NCBI GenBank assembly: GCA_030848705.1
Contig: CM061235.1
Coordinates: 132,749,228 to 132,813,227 of the forward strand
Length of the DNA: 64,000 bases
Source: Heracleum sosnowskyi
Taxonomy: Eukaryota; Streptophyta; Magnoliopsida; Apiales; Apiaceae
Direction: 5' to 3'
Both the position numbers and the translations under genes were made by a program. Below are positions 1 through 10,920 of this stretch, piece after piece. How positions within the stretch are numbered: the first letter of the stretch is position 1; each line of letters begins with the position of its first letter. The notes under the pieces were generated by a model. It did no database searches. It was not told the origin of the DNA and saw only the letters and a list, made by a program, of their open reading frames with translations.

Positions 1-165
1 ATCTTAAAAAAATATAATTATCTAATTTAAAATAGATTATATTATAGCCTAAACTCCTATTTCATGTAATATAATTATTATATCATAAACTCTTATTTCA
101 CGTAGTAGAACTTTATATTATTTTTAAATTATTTTTATTTTATTCAATCCTCTACTTTCACCGAT
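1..165. repeat. AT-rich direct repeat, copy 1 (partner at 1621-1785)
   Basis: This stretch matches 1621-1785 at high identity in the same orientation; both run from an A-rich tract through TCTAATTTAAAATAGATT to TCAATCCTCTACTTTCAC. Weaker relatives lie at about 2100-2180 and 2220-2300. The second copy falls inside the Helitron-like element, so copy 1 may belong to a related element that continues left of the window. Confidence 0.7.
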
Positions 166-277
166 CTTCTCTATTTGATGCGGTCCGGTCCTGACTCCCT
201 ATTTGAAACTTTATCTATGTTCGAAGGATCAACATGACAACATGTTACATATCATGTATAAGTGGACCACTTGCACC

Positions 278-1252
278 TAGATGTGGCCAGTCGTGCGGTC
301 CGTGCGAGCCGGGCGGGGCTTGACACGGGTCGGGCTCCTTTCCGGCTAGCACGGGACCGACACTGAGTCTGAACGAGCGAAATTCGGGCCGGGCTCGAGC
401 CGGAAAAACTAAACCCAGAACCGGCACGGCGAATCGAAACGAGTTGCGTGGATTGGGCGGATTGGACGGGTTGGGCGGGTTGGGCGGGTTGGGTTGGGCG
501 GGTTGGGTTGGGTTGGGCGGGTTGGGTTGGGTTGGGCGGGTTGGGTTGTGCGGGCTTATTTATTTTCAACTTTTAGTCAAATGCTCTTGTAGTATATATT
601 GTAGACTTAATTTAATCTACATCTTTAACCAGATTCCAATACTAAGGTAAACAAATATATTAATCAGAATTCGATTATATTACCGGAGTATTTGGAGGAG
701 ACAATTGCCGGCGAAGATGCAAAGTCGACGCAGAATTCGAGTGTTACCAGAGTATGGCCGAGAGAATCGTATTCTGTTACCGGAGTATTTGGATGATGAA
801 TTAGTACCGTATTTTTGTTAATGGTAAATTAAGGCGAGAAAGGATGAGGAAATTGGGGAAAATGTCTTGTTATGAATCACAAATTGCTGTTGATATAGAC
901 TGTTTTAGTTGATGCATGTCAAAGCGTATACCTGGACTTAGATTTTGTTCGAAGATGAATGAAAGTTTTCAACTCATTCAAGATAATAGCCTACATAGAA
1001 TGTTGTAACAACACAGTGCGGGCTCGTGCGGGCTGTGCGGGCTCGCGTGCGGTTCATTCAGTTCATTGCAGTGTCAGAAACGGATCGGGCCGGGCCGGTT
1101 CATGGGTTCCAAAAATTAAAACCGTAACCGGCACTAGTTCTGATACGAATCGGGTCAAATTATTCACGATTCAGTCGGGCCGAATAATATGCGAATATAT
1201 TAGCGAACCGGGCTGTGCGGGTTGAATAAACCCGCACGACTGGCCACCTCTA
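278..1252. mobile_element. Nonautonomous hAT-superfamily element with 8-bp TSD
   Basis: The 975-bp element has terminal inverted repeats that begin TAGA(T/G) and continue GTGGCCAGTCGTGCGG on both ends (left 278-298, right complement 1232-1252). It is flanked by the perfect 8-bp duplication CTTGCACC at 270-277 and 1253-1260. An 8-bp TSD with a TAGRGGTG-type terminus is diagnostic of plant hAT elements. Both ends carry GC-rich subterminal motifs of the GTGCGGGCT kind (about 296-430 and 1015-1110), in an otherwise AT-rich neighbourhood. There is no transposase-like reading frame, so it would need an enzyme supplied elsewhere. The frames seen inside follow from the low-complexity minisatellite. 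Confidence 0.88.
452..556 (+). repeat. G-rich minisatellite (GGGTTGGGCGGG type)
   Basis: About 100 bp of short units GGTTGGGCGG and GGTTGGGTTGGG lie inside the hAT element. The plus strand contains many GGG runs separated by two-base TT or single-C loops, a strong G-quadruplex-forming pattern that resembles telomere-like DNA without being a true plant telomere repeat. Reading frames across it encode only Pro/Gln or Gly/Leu repeats and are not genes. Confidence 0.85.
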
Positions 1253-1395
1253 CTTGCACCTCACAGCGCACAACATGGTTGAATTTTGATTGTAAGTTTA
1301 CTTGCAAGCCATGACAGCTGGTCATCCTTCAAAATTAGTCGAGATAGACATATATAAGTTGGCTTGAACAAGGGTATAAAAAAATGGGTTCAAAA

Positions 1396-3139
1396 TCTCT
1401 CTATATATAATTTTATTAGCAGCCCTTTTAATCCTCAAGTTTTCTCTTCATTCTATACTTCATCAGCATGTATGTACAAGTATGGTTGTACAATATTACG
1501 TGTAGTAAATTAAAAATGCATCTATAACATTTATTAATAAGCGAAATCGTTTTTAATATGGTATCAAATTTGATTTGCACTCTTTTGGTTCGCACTTTTT
1601 TTGATTTCACCTCTAATTTATCTTTAAAAAAAATATAATTATCTAATTTAAAATAGATTATATTATATCCTAAACTCCTATTTCATGTAGTAAATTATTA
1701 TATCCTAAACTCTTATGTCCGTAGTAGAACTTTATTTTGTTTTTAAATTATTTTTGTTTTATTCAATCCTCTACTTTCACCAATATTCTAACAATTCTAT
1801 TATTATTTCGACTTTTTCGTCTTACAGAAAATAATATTTTATTTTTGACTTTTCGTATTGCACATACAAGAGCAATTAAAAGTCTGCATGATTACCTTTT
1901 TTCTTTGTCACTTCTTTGCCATTGTCATAACATTGATATACATATGTCAATATTATATCTCATCACATACAATGGATAGTTAAGCCAAAAAAAATTAAAC
2001 ATTTGTATCAAGTTTTTTTTGAAAGTATAAATTTACTACACACTTGCTACTTCAATGTTCGACTCATGTATTATATATTATTGTAGAATTTTATGTTGTT
2101 TTTAAATAAAAAATTATAACTATATAATCTAAATAAATTATATTATTATTGTACTTTAAACTCCTATTTCATGTAAAATTCTATTTTTTTAAGAAAAAAC
2201 TAATTCTATGTTGTTTTGAAATTCAAAAACAATTATCTAATTTAAAATAAATTATATTGTTATTGTACCCTAAACACTTATTTCACCTAAAATTCTATGT
2301 TATTTTTAATAATAATATAATCTAAATAATAATTTAAAATAATCTAATTTCACGTAAAAAATTCAATGTTCTTTTGGATCTATATACAGGTTGGTGTTTC
2401 AGTTTTAAAATTAATTTGATTTTAATTACGTTTTCTATATAATAAAAAAAGCTATTTCTAGAAATAAAGAAAATCAACTGGATGAAAATCTTTTAGATCT
2501 TATCCCCAGGTTGAATAAACAAAATTGTAATTATATGTATACATACATAGTGTATACTACATTTGTCTAATTTGTTATTGCCCTTATAATTATCCCTTAT
2601 AACTACACTTTCAAAATTGAAAGTTAAAAGATCTACAGGAATAAAAAGATGACATCGAACAAGGTCTTATTATATATATATAATTATTTAAAAATTATAA
2701 CTATTAATCTCTTACGTTTTTTATATAATAGAAAGTTGTTGCTGAAAATAAAGAAATTCATTTGGATAGGAATCTTTGGGATCTATACACAAGTTGGTGT
2801 TTTAGATTTTAAAATAATTTTGCTTTCAATACTGAAATATAAATAATCTACCATTAATATTTCAATTGATACTGCTCTACACTTCATTGAGATTTCGTTA
2901 TGTTGTAAAGGGATAACATATAAAGTTTTTATAATTAACGGAATAATAAAAATATTTTCATGAGCAAAATATTTGTAAAATTCAGTAACTAATTTCATGA
3001 AAAATAATGTAATTGCAAACAATTTTAAGTGAAAATTGAAAATAACATAATTGATAATATTAACTAAAAAATACTATAAATCAAAAAAAAATTTCAAAAA
3101 AAATCACTCGGCCCGTGCTTCGCACGGGTTATTTTCTAG
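1396..3139 (+). mobile_element. Helitron-like nonautonomous element
   Basis: The 3' end is clear. A 7-bp perfect hairpin (CCCGTGC at 3112-3118, loop TTC, GCACGGG at 3122-3128) is followed 7 bp later by CTAG at 3136-3139 and then T, the canonical Helitron terminus. The 5' end is less certain: the best candidate is TCTCTATATATAATTTTA at 1396, preceded by A, which gives the expected A|T insertion site. No Rep/helicase gene is present. Inside are repeated AT-rich segments, including a diverged direct repeat of about 90 bp at 2427-2515 and 2708-2795. Nothing protein-coding is supported. Confidence 0.6.
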
Positions 3140-3140
3140 T

Positions 3141-3395
3141 ATAATATAATATCAGTACTTTGGTACTTCGAATAAAATTCAGGTTATTTCAATAATTAAT
3201 TATTTTTCATAATTTTTTTATCTTACATACAATTTAAGATTTTTTTATCTAAAATATATTAACAGTCCTTCGATACTTCGAAGTACGAAATTTGGTCACC
3301 CCAAAAAATATAAATTAATTTAATAAATTAATAAAAAATATTAATTAATTTAATAAATTATCTCGAATCCGTACTTCGCACCGGTTATCATCTAG
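3141..3395 (+). mobile_element. Decayed Helitron 3' end
   Basis: At 3368-3384 an imperfect hairpin (CCGTACTTCGCACCGG type) is followed by TTATCAT and CTAG at 3392-3395, then T. It resembles the terminus at 3112-3139 with several substitutions. It probably marks an older related Helitron into which, or next to which, the better preserved copy inserted. Its 5' end is not recognisable. Confidence 0.45.
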
Positions 3396-3396
3396 T

Positions 3397-3693
3397 ACCA
3401 ATAAATCAAAAACCGAACATTATCTCAAAATTTGAACAAGCTGCAAAGTTGGATTAAGTTACAATTTTTTGCTAAATGTAATAGTTGTCGGCGCAGATTT
3501 GTTAGATATAGACAAAGCTGCAATGATACGAAGTATTTTTTTGCTGACCACTTGGTTTCTATTGTTTAGATGGGAAAACGCTAAGAGGAGTCAGGAAATC
3601 GAATGAAGGGTTTCTTGGGTTCCGTCTCGAATTCCCGTGCAAGTTAAAATCCTAATATATGTAGCTATCAAGTCCAACCAGCAAACCAGGCAG
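3397..3693. other. Unassigned intergenic sequence
   Basis: No supported gene, RNA or element end is visible between the decayed Helitron terminus and the TSD of the outer LTR element. Base composition is moderate and all reading frames are short. Confidence 0.5.
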
Positions 3694-3698
3694 TGGTG

Positions 3699-4074
3699 TG
3701 TTGAAATTTGATAAAGAAAATAATAAGAACACCAATACAATGCAGAAAAACTAACACTTGTATTTACAAACCGGAATGCACTTAATGGCTACATTGTGTT
3801 CTCTATGTTGTTGTTAAAACGTACATGCAGGATATATATACCCTGGACACACAAAGGTGATACCTAAAAACTAGCAACTATCTAGCTATTATTTCTCCAC
3901 TACACCCACACTCGGCTGAACAAACTGAGAGACTAGGTCCAAGCTGTAGACACGGACTCAATTTCACAGACCTGGCCTGGTTACAACGTGTATAAATCCT
4001 GAAATAAAACAAATAACTAAAACTAAGCTAATAAATAAATAAAACAAAGCTAAGTTTAGATTCAAATCCCAACA
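3699..4074 (-). repeat. LTR of outer element (3' LTR in element orientation)
   Basis: 376 bp, TG...CA. It differs from the partner at 9574-9944 by a 5-bp indel in a CCTGG repeat near 3980 and a handful of substitutions, so the insertion is fairly recent. The polypurine tract lies directly inside it on the minus strand. Confidence 0.88.
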
Positions 4075-4099
4075 ATCTCCCCCTTAATCTAAACTTTTC

Positions 4100-4285
4100 T
4101 TCTATGCCCATCTGGCAAGTTCTTGGGTGCCCATTTGGCAAGATTATTTGCCCATCTGGCAATCAACCCTTATGGCTTTTAAACTTAGCCCGTATGGCTA
4201 TCAACAGAGCCCATATGGCTTTTAAACTGAGCCCGTGTGGCTATCAACTGAGCCCCTATGGCTATCAACTGTGTGCCCCTGGCAC
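4100..4285. repeat. Imperfect 19-23 bp tandem repeat inside outer LTR element
   Basis: About nine degenerate units of the form GCCCRTMTGGCTATCAAC follow one another in the internal region of the outer element. The frame running through them has the same low-complexity character and is not a gene. Confidence 0.7.
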
Positions 4286-4427
4286 ATCTTCCTGCGCGCT
4301 CACTAAGAACACGTTTTCCTGCGCACCCACTGGTACGATTTCATTAGCCCGTTTGGATTTCTTTTTCAACAGATTAACATCGCTTTTGAACACAGCCCAA
4401 AACCCATTAATTTGAGCCTCCATTCAC

Positions 4428-4727
4428 TGTTGGGCTTAATCTAAATGGGCTTATTTGTTTTATTTGTTTTCTAGTCTTTGCTGTGGAGAAAATGTACGAA
4501 TAAGAATAGGTCCACAGCGTTGGAGTTTAGTTGGAGTCTGGTGAATAAAGAGTGGAGAAAAACCAGATACACATTCCTGGTTTTTAGCTACTAACGTAGT
4601 GCAGAATTTGTTTAAGTATTCAGTTTGTGTTAGCATTTTAATCCATCTCTCTCAGTTTGTAAACCATTCAGAAATTAATAAAAGCAAGTCCGTTTGTTTC
4701 AGACATTATATTAGTTTTAGTTTAACA
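4428..4727 (+). repeat. 5' LTR of nested Copia
   Basis: 300 bp, TGTTGGGC...TTTAACA. It is identical to the 3' LTR apart from one C/G difference near 4497. The PBS begins 2 bp after its end. Confidence 0.93.
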
Positions 4728-4782
4728 TCTGGTATCAGAGCTTGTTCACACACCTGCTACACTGTTACCTTACTAACCAGCC

Positions 4783-7700
4783 ATGGAAGCCAGCAAGGGG
4801 AAGGAAAGCTCTTTCGGCCTAAGCTATCCAATGCTAACGAAGGTCAACTATACAACATGGGCTATGAAAATGTGTGTCTTTATGCAAGCTCACGGTGTTT
4901 GGGAAGCTGTCGAGCAAAAGGATCCTAAGGTCGCGGTGGAAGACAAGATGGATAAGCGCGCTTTGGCCATCATATATCAGGGAATAGGTGAGGAATTGAT
5001 GTTGTCCATTGCTGAGAAAACAACGTCGAAGGGCGCATGGGAGGCAATAAAAACGATGCACTTAGGGGCTGATAAGGTAAGGAAGGCGAAAGCACAGACA
5101 CTAAAGACTGAACTTGAAACTCTCACCATGAATGAAACGGAGCAGCTAGACGATTTCTGTATGAAGATGAATAGCTTGGTCACTAATATCCGAGCTTTAG
5201 GAGAGAAAGTAGAGGAGACGTATGTCGTCAAGAAACTCTTGCGAGTCGTACCCACAAGATTTCTCCAAATCGCATCAGCTATTGAGCAATTCGGAGATTT
5301 GGAGACAATGTCATTAGAAGAGATTGTGGGATCCCTCAAGGCACATGAGGAGAGGACACGTGGACAGTTGGAAGCTAAGAATGAACAGCTCTTGCTGACT
5401 GAAGAAGAGTGGACGAAGCGTGAGGGTAACGAGGTTAAGTTACTACTCACAAGGGAAGAATGGTTAAAGCGAACACAGAAAGGTGGCAACGGAGATTATC
5501 GCGTCAGGGATGGGCGTATGGTTCGCGACAGGAGTAGAGTAAAATGTTTTAATTGTCACAACCTTGGACACTTCGCAGCAGAATGCCGAAAACCGAAGAA
5601 AGACAGGGAACACAGGGCTGAGGCGAACTTAGCCGTGATTAATGATGAAGAACCTGCTTTATTGGTCGCAGAAATAGAGAACAACACCGACGCAGACAAA
5701 GAAGACACGTGGTATTTGGATAACGGCGCTAGTAATCACATGACTGGGCGTCGTGAGAAATTCAAGCATTTAGATGAGAGTATCACAGGTCAAGTCAAGT
5801 TTGGGGATGGGTCTCTTGTGCATATCCACGGAAAGGGTTCTATAGATATGATTTGTAAAACTGGTGAAGCACGTGAATTAAAGGAAGTGTATTACATTCC
5901 CACGCTCCGGAGTAATATAATCAGTTTGGGACAGCTGTCGGAGGAGGGAAATAAAGTCATACTCGACAAAGACATGCTTTGGGTGTATGCAGCTAACGGA
6001 AAACTGTTGATAAAAGTACAGAGGGGGTCGAACAGACTGTATAAGCTGTGCATAAAGAGAGCTCCAGGCGCTTGTCTGTTAACGAAGACAGAGGAAGACA
6101 CTCGGCTTTGGCACATTAGATTTGGCCACGTTAATTTCCCAGCAATGCAGATGATGTCGAAGAAGCAGATGGCTCATGGCCTGCCAAACCTGGTGCAGCC
6201 AAAGGAATTATGCAGCGGGTGCATCATGTCTAAACAACCCCGTAAGCCTTTCCCTTCTCGTTCTAATTTTACTGCTAAAGCTGCTCTAGAATTAATACAT
6301 GGTGATCTTTGTGGACCTATATCACCTTCAACACCTGCTGGGAACAAATTCTTTATGTTGTTGGTTGATGATTATACAAGGATGATGTGGGTGTATATGC
6401 TCGCAAGCAAAGCTGAAGCACTGTCAAGTTTTATCCGGTTTAAAAAGTTAGTCGAGAATGGAGCACCTACTGGAATACGTGTGTTTCGCACCGACCGAGG
6501 CGGTGAATTCTGTTCAAATGAATTCAACAAATTCTGTGAGGATAACGGCATATTAAGGCACTTCACCGCACCTTATTCGCCACAGCAGAATGGGGTGGTC
6601 GAACGCCGGAATAGGACGGTTGTTGCAATGGGCAGAAGTATGTTGAAGGAACGACAAGTCCCTAATGAACTGTGGGGTGAAGCTATCAGGCATGCAGTCT
6701 ATATATTGAACAGATTACCTACAAGAAAGCTTTCTGACATCACACCGTACGAAGCATGGTTCGGTAAGAAACCTTATGTTGATTATTTACGTGTATTTGG
6801 GTGTGTTGCATATATGAAAATCCCTTCTGTTCATACCAAGAAACTAGACGACAGGAGTAAGAAAGTAGTGCATTTCGGACGAGAACTAGGTACTAAAGCT
6901 TTCAGGCTTTATGATCCACTCACGGGCAGCATACATATTAGTCGTGACGTGTGCTTCGAAGAAGGCAAAAGCTGGCCTTGGATTAATAATACAGAAACAC
7001 ATAGCATTGGGTCCAGAAGCTTCAGCGTCGTGGGACTTGCACACGACGAACACGAAGAAGAAGAGTCCGAACAGGTGGAGTCTGAGCAGATAGGAGATTC
7101 TAATGAGGATAGTGCACTCACTACACCACAGTCAAGCAGGCAACATTCAGCTGCAACACAGCATTCAAGTGCTCGCATCACTGCGAGTTCAGTAACTGGG
7201 ACAGATACGAGTACAGGCAACGGCTCATCTCAGTCAGATAGCAGTGACAGTAGTGGTCCGCGAAGACTGAGAGATCTTGATGATGTGTATGATGAGACAG
7301 AACGTATAGAACTGGCAGAGGAGGTGTTACTGCTGGATATCAATGAACCTGTGGTCTATGAGCAGGCCGTCAAAAGTAAGGTGTGGAAAGATGCTATGCA
7401 AACCGAGCTCGACGCAATAGAGAAGAATAACACCTGGGTTTTAACGGACTTGCCAAAGGGACATAAGCCTATCGATCTCAAATGGGTTTTCAAAATTAAG
7501 ACAGACAGCAATGGCGAGATTGTTAAGCACAAAGCCCGATTATGAAGAAGTGTTTGCACCAGTGACGAGGCTGGAAACTGTCTGTTTGCTCCTGGCCTTG
7601 GCTGCTAAGAATTCTTGGGAGGTACACCATCTTGATGTAAAATCTGCTTTTCTTAATGGTGAATTGCAGGAAATTGTGTATGTGTCTCAGCCAAAAGGGT

Positions 7701-8839
7701 ATGTAAAGCGTGGCCAAGAATCGAAGGTGTATAAACTCTTGAAAGCTCTCTATGGCTTGCGTCAGGCACCCAGGGCCTGGTATACGCAGCTGAATAAATG
7801 TCTCCACAGATTGGGTTTCACCAAGTGTCCATTCGAGCATGCCGTGTATACTAGAAGGGATGGAGATGAGTCATTGGTGATTGGTGTTTACGTAGACGAC
7901 TTGCTAATCACAGGAACTAGTGTGCCGCATATAGTCGCCTTCAAGGAGCAAATGGCCCGGGAATTTGACATGTCTGACTTAGGTAAACTCACTTACTATC
8001 TCGGACTAGAAGTTGAACAGGGGAACGGATACATCGAACTAAAGCAGGCTGCATACGCGAAGAAGATGCTGGAAAAAGCCGGGATGATCGACTGCAATCC
8101 TGTTAAATTTCCAATGGAGCATAAGTTACAGCTAGATAAAGATGAACGAGGTGAACCAGTGAACCCAACAGAATTCAAGTCTATTGTGGGAAGCTTACGC
8201 TACTTGGTGCACACCAGGCCAGATATAGCTTACGCAGTCGGAGTAGTTAGCAGATATATGGAACGACCAACATTGTTGCATCTTTCAGCAACTAAACGTA
8301 TACTACGCTACGTCAAAGGAACTCTGAATTTTGGTCTGGTGTACAAGGCTGGCAAAGGAAATTATTTGTTAGCCGGATATTCAGATAGTGATTTAGCTGG
8401 GAGTTTGGATGATCGCAAGAGTACTGGAGGAATGGCGTTCTACCTAAATGATAGTCTCATTACTTGGATTTCTCAGAAACAAAGATGTGTCGCCTTATCT
8501 TCTTGCGAGGCTGAATTCATGGCAGCTACGGCTGCTGCATGTCAAGGCATTTGGCTTCAGCGTGTTCTTAGTCAGATTTCGGATGTCAAGGCAGGACCAG
8601 TAACCTTGTACATAGATAATAGATCAGCTGTGGATCTTGCAAAGAATCCTGTCTTCCATGGTAGAAGCAAACATATAGACGTTCGTTATCATTTTATTCG
8701 TGAATGCGTGGAGCAAGGTTTGATTATTATTAAACATGTGAGCACAAATGAACAGCGTGCGGATATTCTGACCAAGGCTTTGTCAGCTGTGAAGTTTGAG
8801 AAAATGAGGAGTTTGCTGGGGGTAAAAGAACTTCACTAA
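4783..8839 (+). pseudogene. Copia gag-pol polyprotein, one frameshift in RT
   Basis: A first frame (4783-7545, 920 codons) encodes the gag domain of the UBN2/Retrotran_gag_2 type, a CCHC zinc knuckle (CFNCHNLGHFAAEC), a protease with the DNGASNHMTG site, the integrase zinc-binding region (H-x-H then CSGC), and the catalytic core (HGDLCGP, RTDRGGEF, NGVVERRNRT). The start of RT follows and ends at KHKARL plus a stop. A second frame (7511-8839) continues with YEEVFAPVTR, RT motifs DVKSAFLNGEL and YVDDLLITG, and an RNase H with CEAEFMAAT and a C-terminal HIDVRYH. The residues normally found between KHKARL and DYEEVFAP are missing. A deletion of about 38 bp would explain both the gap and the shift from frame 1 to frame 2. 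Everything else is open, so this copy is defective by a single lesion. Confidence 0.93.
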
Positions 8840-8858
8840 TTTAGATTAAGGGGGAGTA

Positions 8859-9158
8859 TGTTGGGCTTAATCTAAATGGGCTTATTTGTTTTATTTGTTT
8901 TCTAGTCTTTGCTGTGGAGAAAATGTAGGAATAAGAATAGGTCCACAGCGTTGGAGTTTAGTTGGAGTCTGGTGAATAAAGAGTGGAGAAAAACCAGATA
9001 CACATTCCTGGTTTTTAGCTACTAACGTAGTGCAGAATTTGTTTAAGTATTCAGTTTGTGTTAGCATTTTAATCCATCTCTCTCAGTTTGTAAACCATTC
9101 AGAAATTAATAAAAGCAAGTCCGTTTGTTTCAGACATTATATTAGTTTTAGTTTAACA
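8859..9158 (+). repeat. 3' LTR of nested Copia
   Basis: 300 bp, preceded by the polypurine tract and followed by the TSD TTCAC. It ends exactly where the sequence of the outer element resumes. Confidence 0.93.
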
Positions 9159-9163
9159 TTCAC

Positions 9164-9561
9164 AACCCATGTACAACAACATCACACACTAACAAGACAT
9201 TACAACAGCCACTGCAACAACCTCAAGCTCTGCGGAAGAAACCTTGGTTGCTCCTCCTCTCTTGGCTGCTCCTCCTCTCTCTTTCAGTCTGCAAAACACT
9301 TCCCATCTTCTCTTTCTCGCTGTTGTCCGCTATACCTTTTACTCCACCAATGTTTCCTCCTGGAATAGCCTTATAAAACTTCGTTGACCAGTGATGAAGC
9401 ATCACTCCAACACTGCACAGCAACAAAACTCATCTTCTATTCCCTGGTCTCGCCATTTCCGTCGCTGCACCATACTGCGACTTCCGCTATGTTTCTTACT
9501 AACTCAACTACGGTTCCTCATTCTGTGTCACAGCACCTTCTCATGTCCTCTTGAATCGAAA
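9164..9561 (-). other. Internal region of outer LTR element, no gene seen
   Basis: This is the 5' internal part of the outer element, between the nested Copia and its primer-binding site. It contains a CT-rich stretch (about 9250-9350) and no frame resembling gag or pol on either strand. Confidence 0.6.
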
Positions 9562-9573
9562 GCTCTGATACCA

Positions 9574-9944
9574 TGTTGAAATTTGATAAAGAAAATAATA
9601 AGAACACCAATACAATGCAGAAAAACTAACACTTGTATTTACAAACCGGAATGCACTTAATGGCTACATTGTGTTCTCTATGTTGTTGTTAAAACGTACA
9701 TGCAGGATATATATACCCTGGACACACAAAGGTGATACCTAAAAACTAGCAACTATCTAGCTATTATTTCTCCACTACACACACACTCGGCTGAACAACC
9801 TGAGAGACTAGGTCCAAGCTGTAGACACGGACTCAATTTCACAGACCTGGTTACAACGTGTATAAATCCTGAAATAAAACAAATAACTAAAACTAAGCTA
9901 ATAAATAAATAAAACAAAGCTAAGTTTAGATTAAAATCCCAACA
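9574..9944 (-). repeat. LTR of outer element (5' LTR in element orientation)
   Basis: 371 bp, TG...CA, followed on the minus strand by the initiator-Met primer-binding site TGGTATCAGAGC at 9573-9562. The right boundary is fixed by the TSD TGGTG at 9945-9949. Confidence 0.88.
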
Positions 9945-10224
9945 TGGTGTGGCTAGTTTCACGGTACACTGTTCTACAAAATTGAACGTCGGAAACCAGT
10001 GCTTTTAAAATTTGGGAACTACAGAGCACGGAGGAGTTGCTATTCATGCATCCATAAAATCCGGCCTTAACAAGTGTGTGAAAACTCTAAACAAAATATA
10101 TATTGAACAGACAATAAATTGTGATTCAACTTCAGTAGAGTATACATGCATCTATGTCTTATGCTTATGAGCAAGTTTTTAGCTTGGATAACATAAAGTG
10201 AATACATATGGTAACCAACAACTA

Positions 10225-10851
10225 TTATCCCTTGATCACCTTCTCAAAGAAAACCACAAAGGGTTCATCTGTTAATGCCACAAGAGTCCTACCATGTTCA
10301 TAATATGCTCCGACATTCTTGCATACAACATCACAAGGTCCCGACGAAATGCAATGTTCTTGTGAACAATATATAATTTTGTAATCTAATCTCTCTTTTT
10401 GGATTCTGAACCAACCATTTTGGCTTTTACCATCGCCTTGTACTCCCCCTATGGTCACAAAATATCGCTTTCTTAATTTGTCATACTTGTCCACTTTCCA
10501 GATTGTTGATTTCGCACATGTTTTGGTAGATGAGAACCTAATAGTTATATCAGTCGATTCTCGTATCACACGACCGCTCACACCTTTCTTAATATTTAAG
10601 GGATGAATTGTCATCCATAGGCCTTCTTCGTAGAGACTTTGATCTTGGGCAACATCAAGGGAGCAAGTTTTATTTCGAACAGAAGCTAATGTAATACCCC
10701 CTCCTTTACTACCGCCCAAAATAGGAATAATGAAGTAATCCACCCCTGTGAGAAGCTTGTCATTTGAGACATCAAGCACTGGGTCAAGATCTGCTACTAC
10801 GAGATAAAAAGCATATACGAGAAATGAAAGCACTGAGAAAGTTTTCTTCAT
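10225..10851 (-). CDS. Kunitz-type (STI/miraculin family) inhibitor, secreted
   Basis: 208 residues with a hydrophobic N-terminal signal peptide (about residues 1-20) ending VVA before DLDP. The mature start carries the Kunitz signature region, VLDVSNDKLLTGVDYFI (residues 25-41). Six cysteines (C63, C112, C162, C167, C173, C177) fit the family's two conserved disulfides plus an extra pair. There is an N-glycosylation sequon N60-K-T. The family forms a beta-trefoil that usually blocks serine proteases through a loop about 25 residues after the first cysteine; here that loop holds two lysines (K88, K89), so trypsin inhibition is possible but unproven. The gene is intronless, as is normal for the family. 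A TATA box lies 60 bp upstream of the ATG. Its closest relative in the window is the gene at 59216-59839, about 70 percent identical by eye. Confidence 0.93.
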   Translation of the reverse strand: MKKTFSVLSFLVYAFYLVVADLDPVLDVSNDKLLTGVDYFIIPILGGSKGGGITLASVRNKTCSLDVAQDQSLYEEGLWMTIHPLNIKKGVSGRVIRESTDITIRFSSTKTCAKSTIWKVDKYDKLRKRYFVTIGGVQGDGKSQNGWFRIQKERLDYKIIYCSQEHCISSGPCDVVCKNVGAYYEHGRTLVALTDEPFVVFFEKVIKG

Positions 10852-10911
10852 TATATTTGTTGAACTTTGCTAAGCGTGATGAGTGAATTAATTAATATGG
10901 AGAAAATCCTG

Positions 10912-10919
10912 TATTTATA
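10912..10919 (-). promoter_or_regulatory. TATA box of the first Kunitz gene
   Basis: CTATAAATAC on the minus strand, about 60 bp upstream of the start codon. This leaves a 5' leader of roughly 30 bp. The second Kunitz gene has the same box at nearly the same distance. Confidence 0.7.
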
Positions 10920-10920
10920 G

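Larger units (their letters stand above)
4428..9158 (+). mobile_element. Young Copia retrotransposon nested in the outer element
   Basis: The 4731-bp element has 300-bp LTRs (4428-4727, 8859-9158) that differ at about one position, and a 5-bp TSD TTCAC (4423-4427, 9159-9163). The primer-binding site TGGTATCAGAGC is at 4730-4741, complementary to initiator-Met tRNA. The polypurine tract AAGGGGGAG ends just before 8859. The internal gene order gag-protease-integrase-RT-RNase H defines Copia. The LTR identity implies very recent insertion. The tract next to its 3' LTR is nearly the same as that of the host element, so the two probably belong to related families. Confidence 0.95.
3699..9944 (-). 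mobile_element. Outer noncoding LTR retroelement, split by a nested Copia
   Basis: Two near-identical LTRs (3699-4074 and 9574-9944) start TGTTGAAAT and end CCCAACA, and the perfect TSD TGGTG flanks the whole (3694-3698, 9945-9949). On the minus strand the primer-binding site TGGTATCAGAGC lies next to the right LTR (9562-9573), and a purine tract (AAGGGGGAGATT, about 4075-4086) adjoins the left LTR. The element therefore reads right to left and is primed by initiator-methionine tRNA. Without the nested insertion it would be only about 1.5 kb, with no gag or pol. It is therefore a nonautonomous TRIM/LARD-like element. Confidence 0.88.

Noticed and set aside
252..569. Pro/Gln-rich minus-strand ORF (and Gly/Leu-rich frame on plus)
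   Set aside because: It is a translation of the G-rich minisatellite in the hAT element; no real protein features.
4730..4741. tRNA-like TGGTATCAGAGC sequences (also 9562-9573 and 40047-40058)
   Set aside because: They are primer-binding sites of LTR elements, not tRNA genes.
4599..4928. ORF spanning the Copia 5' LTR and gag start
   Set aside because: It is in another frame than gag and crosses the LTR boundary; a similar frame at 9030-9368 arises from the 3' LTR copy.
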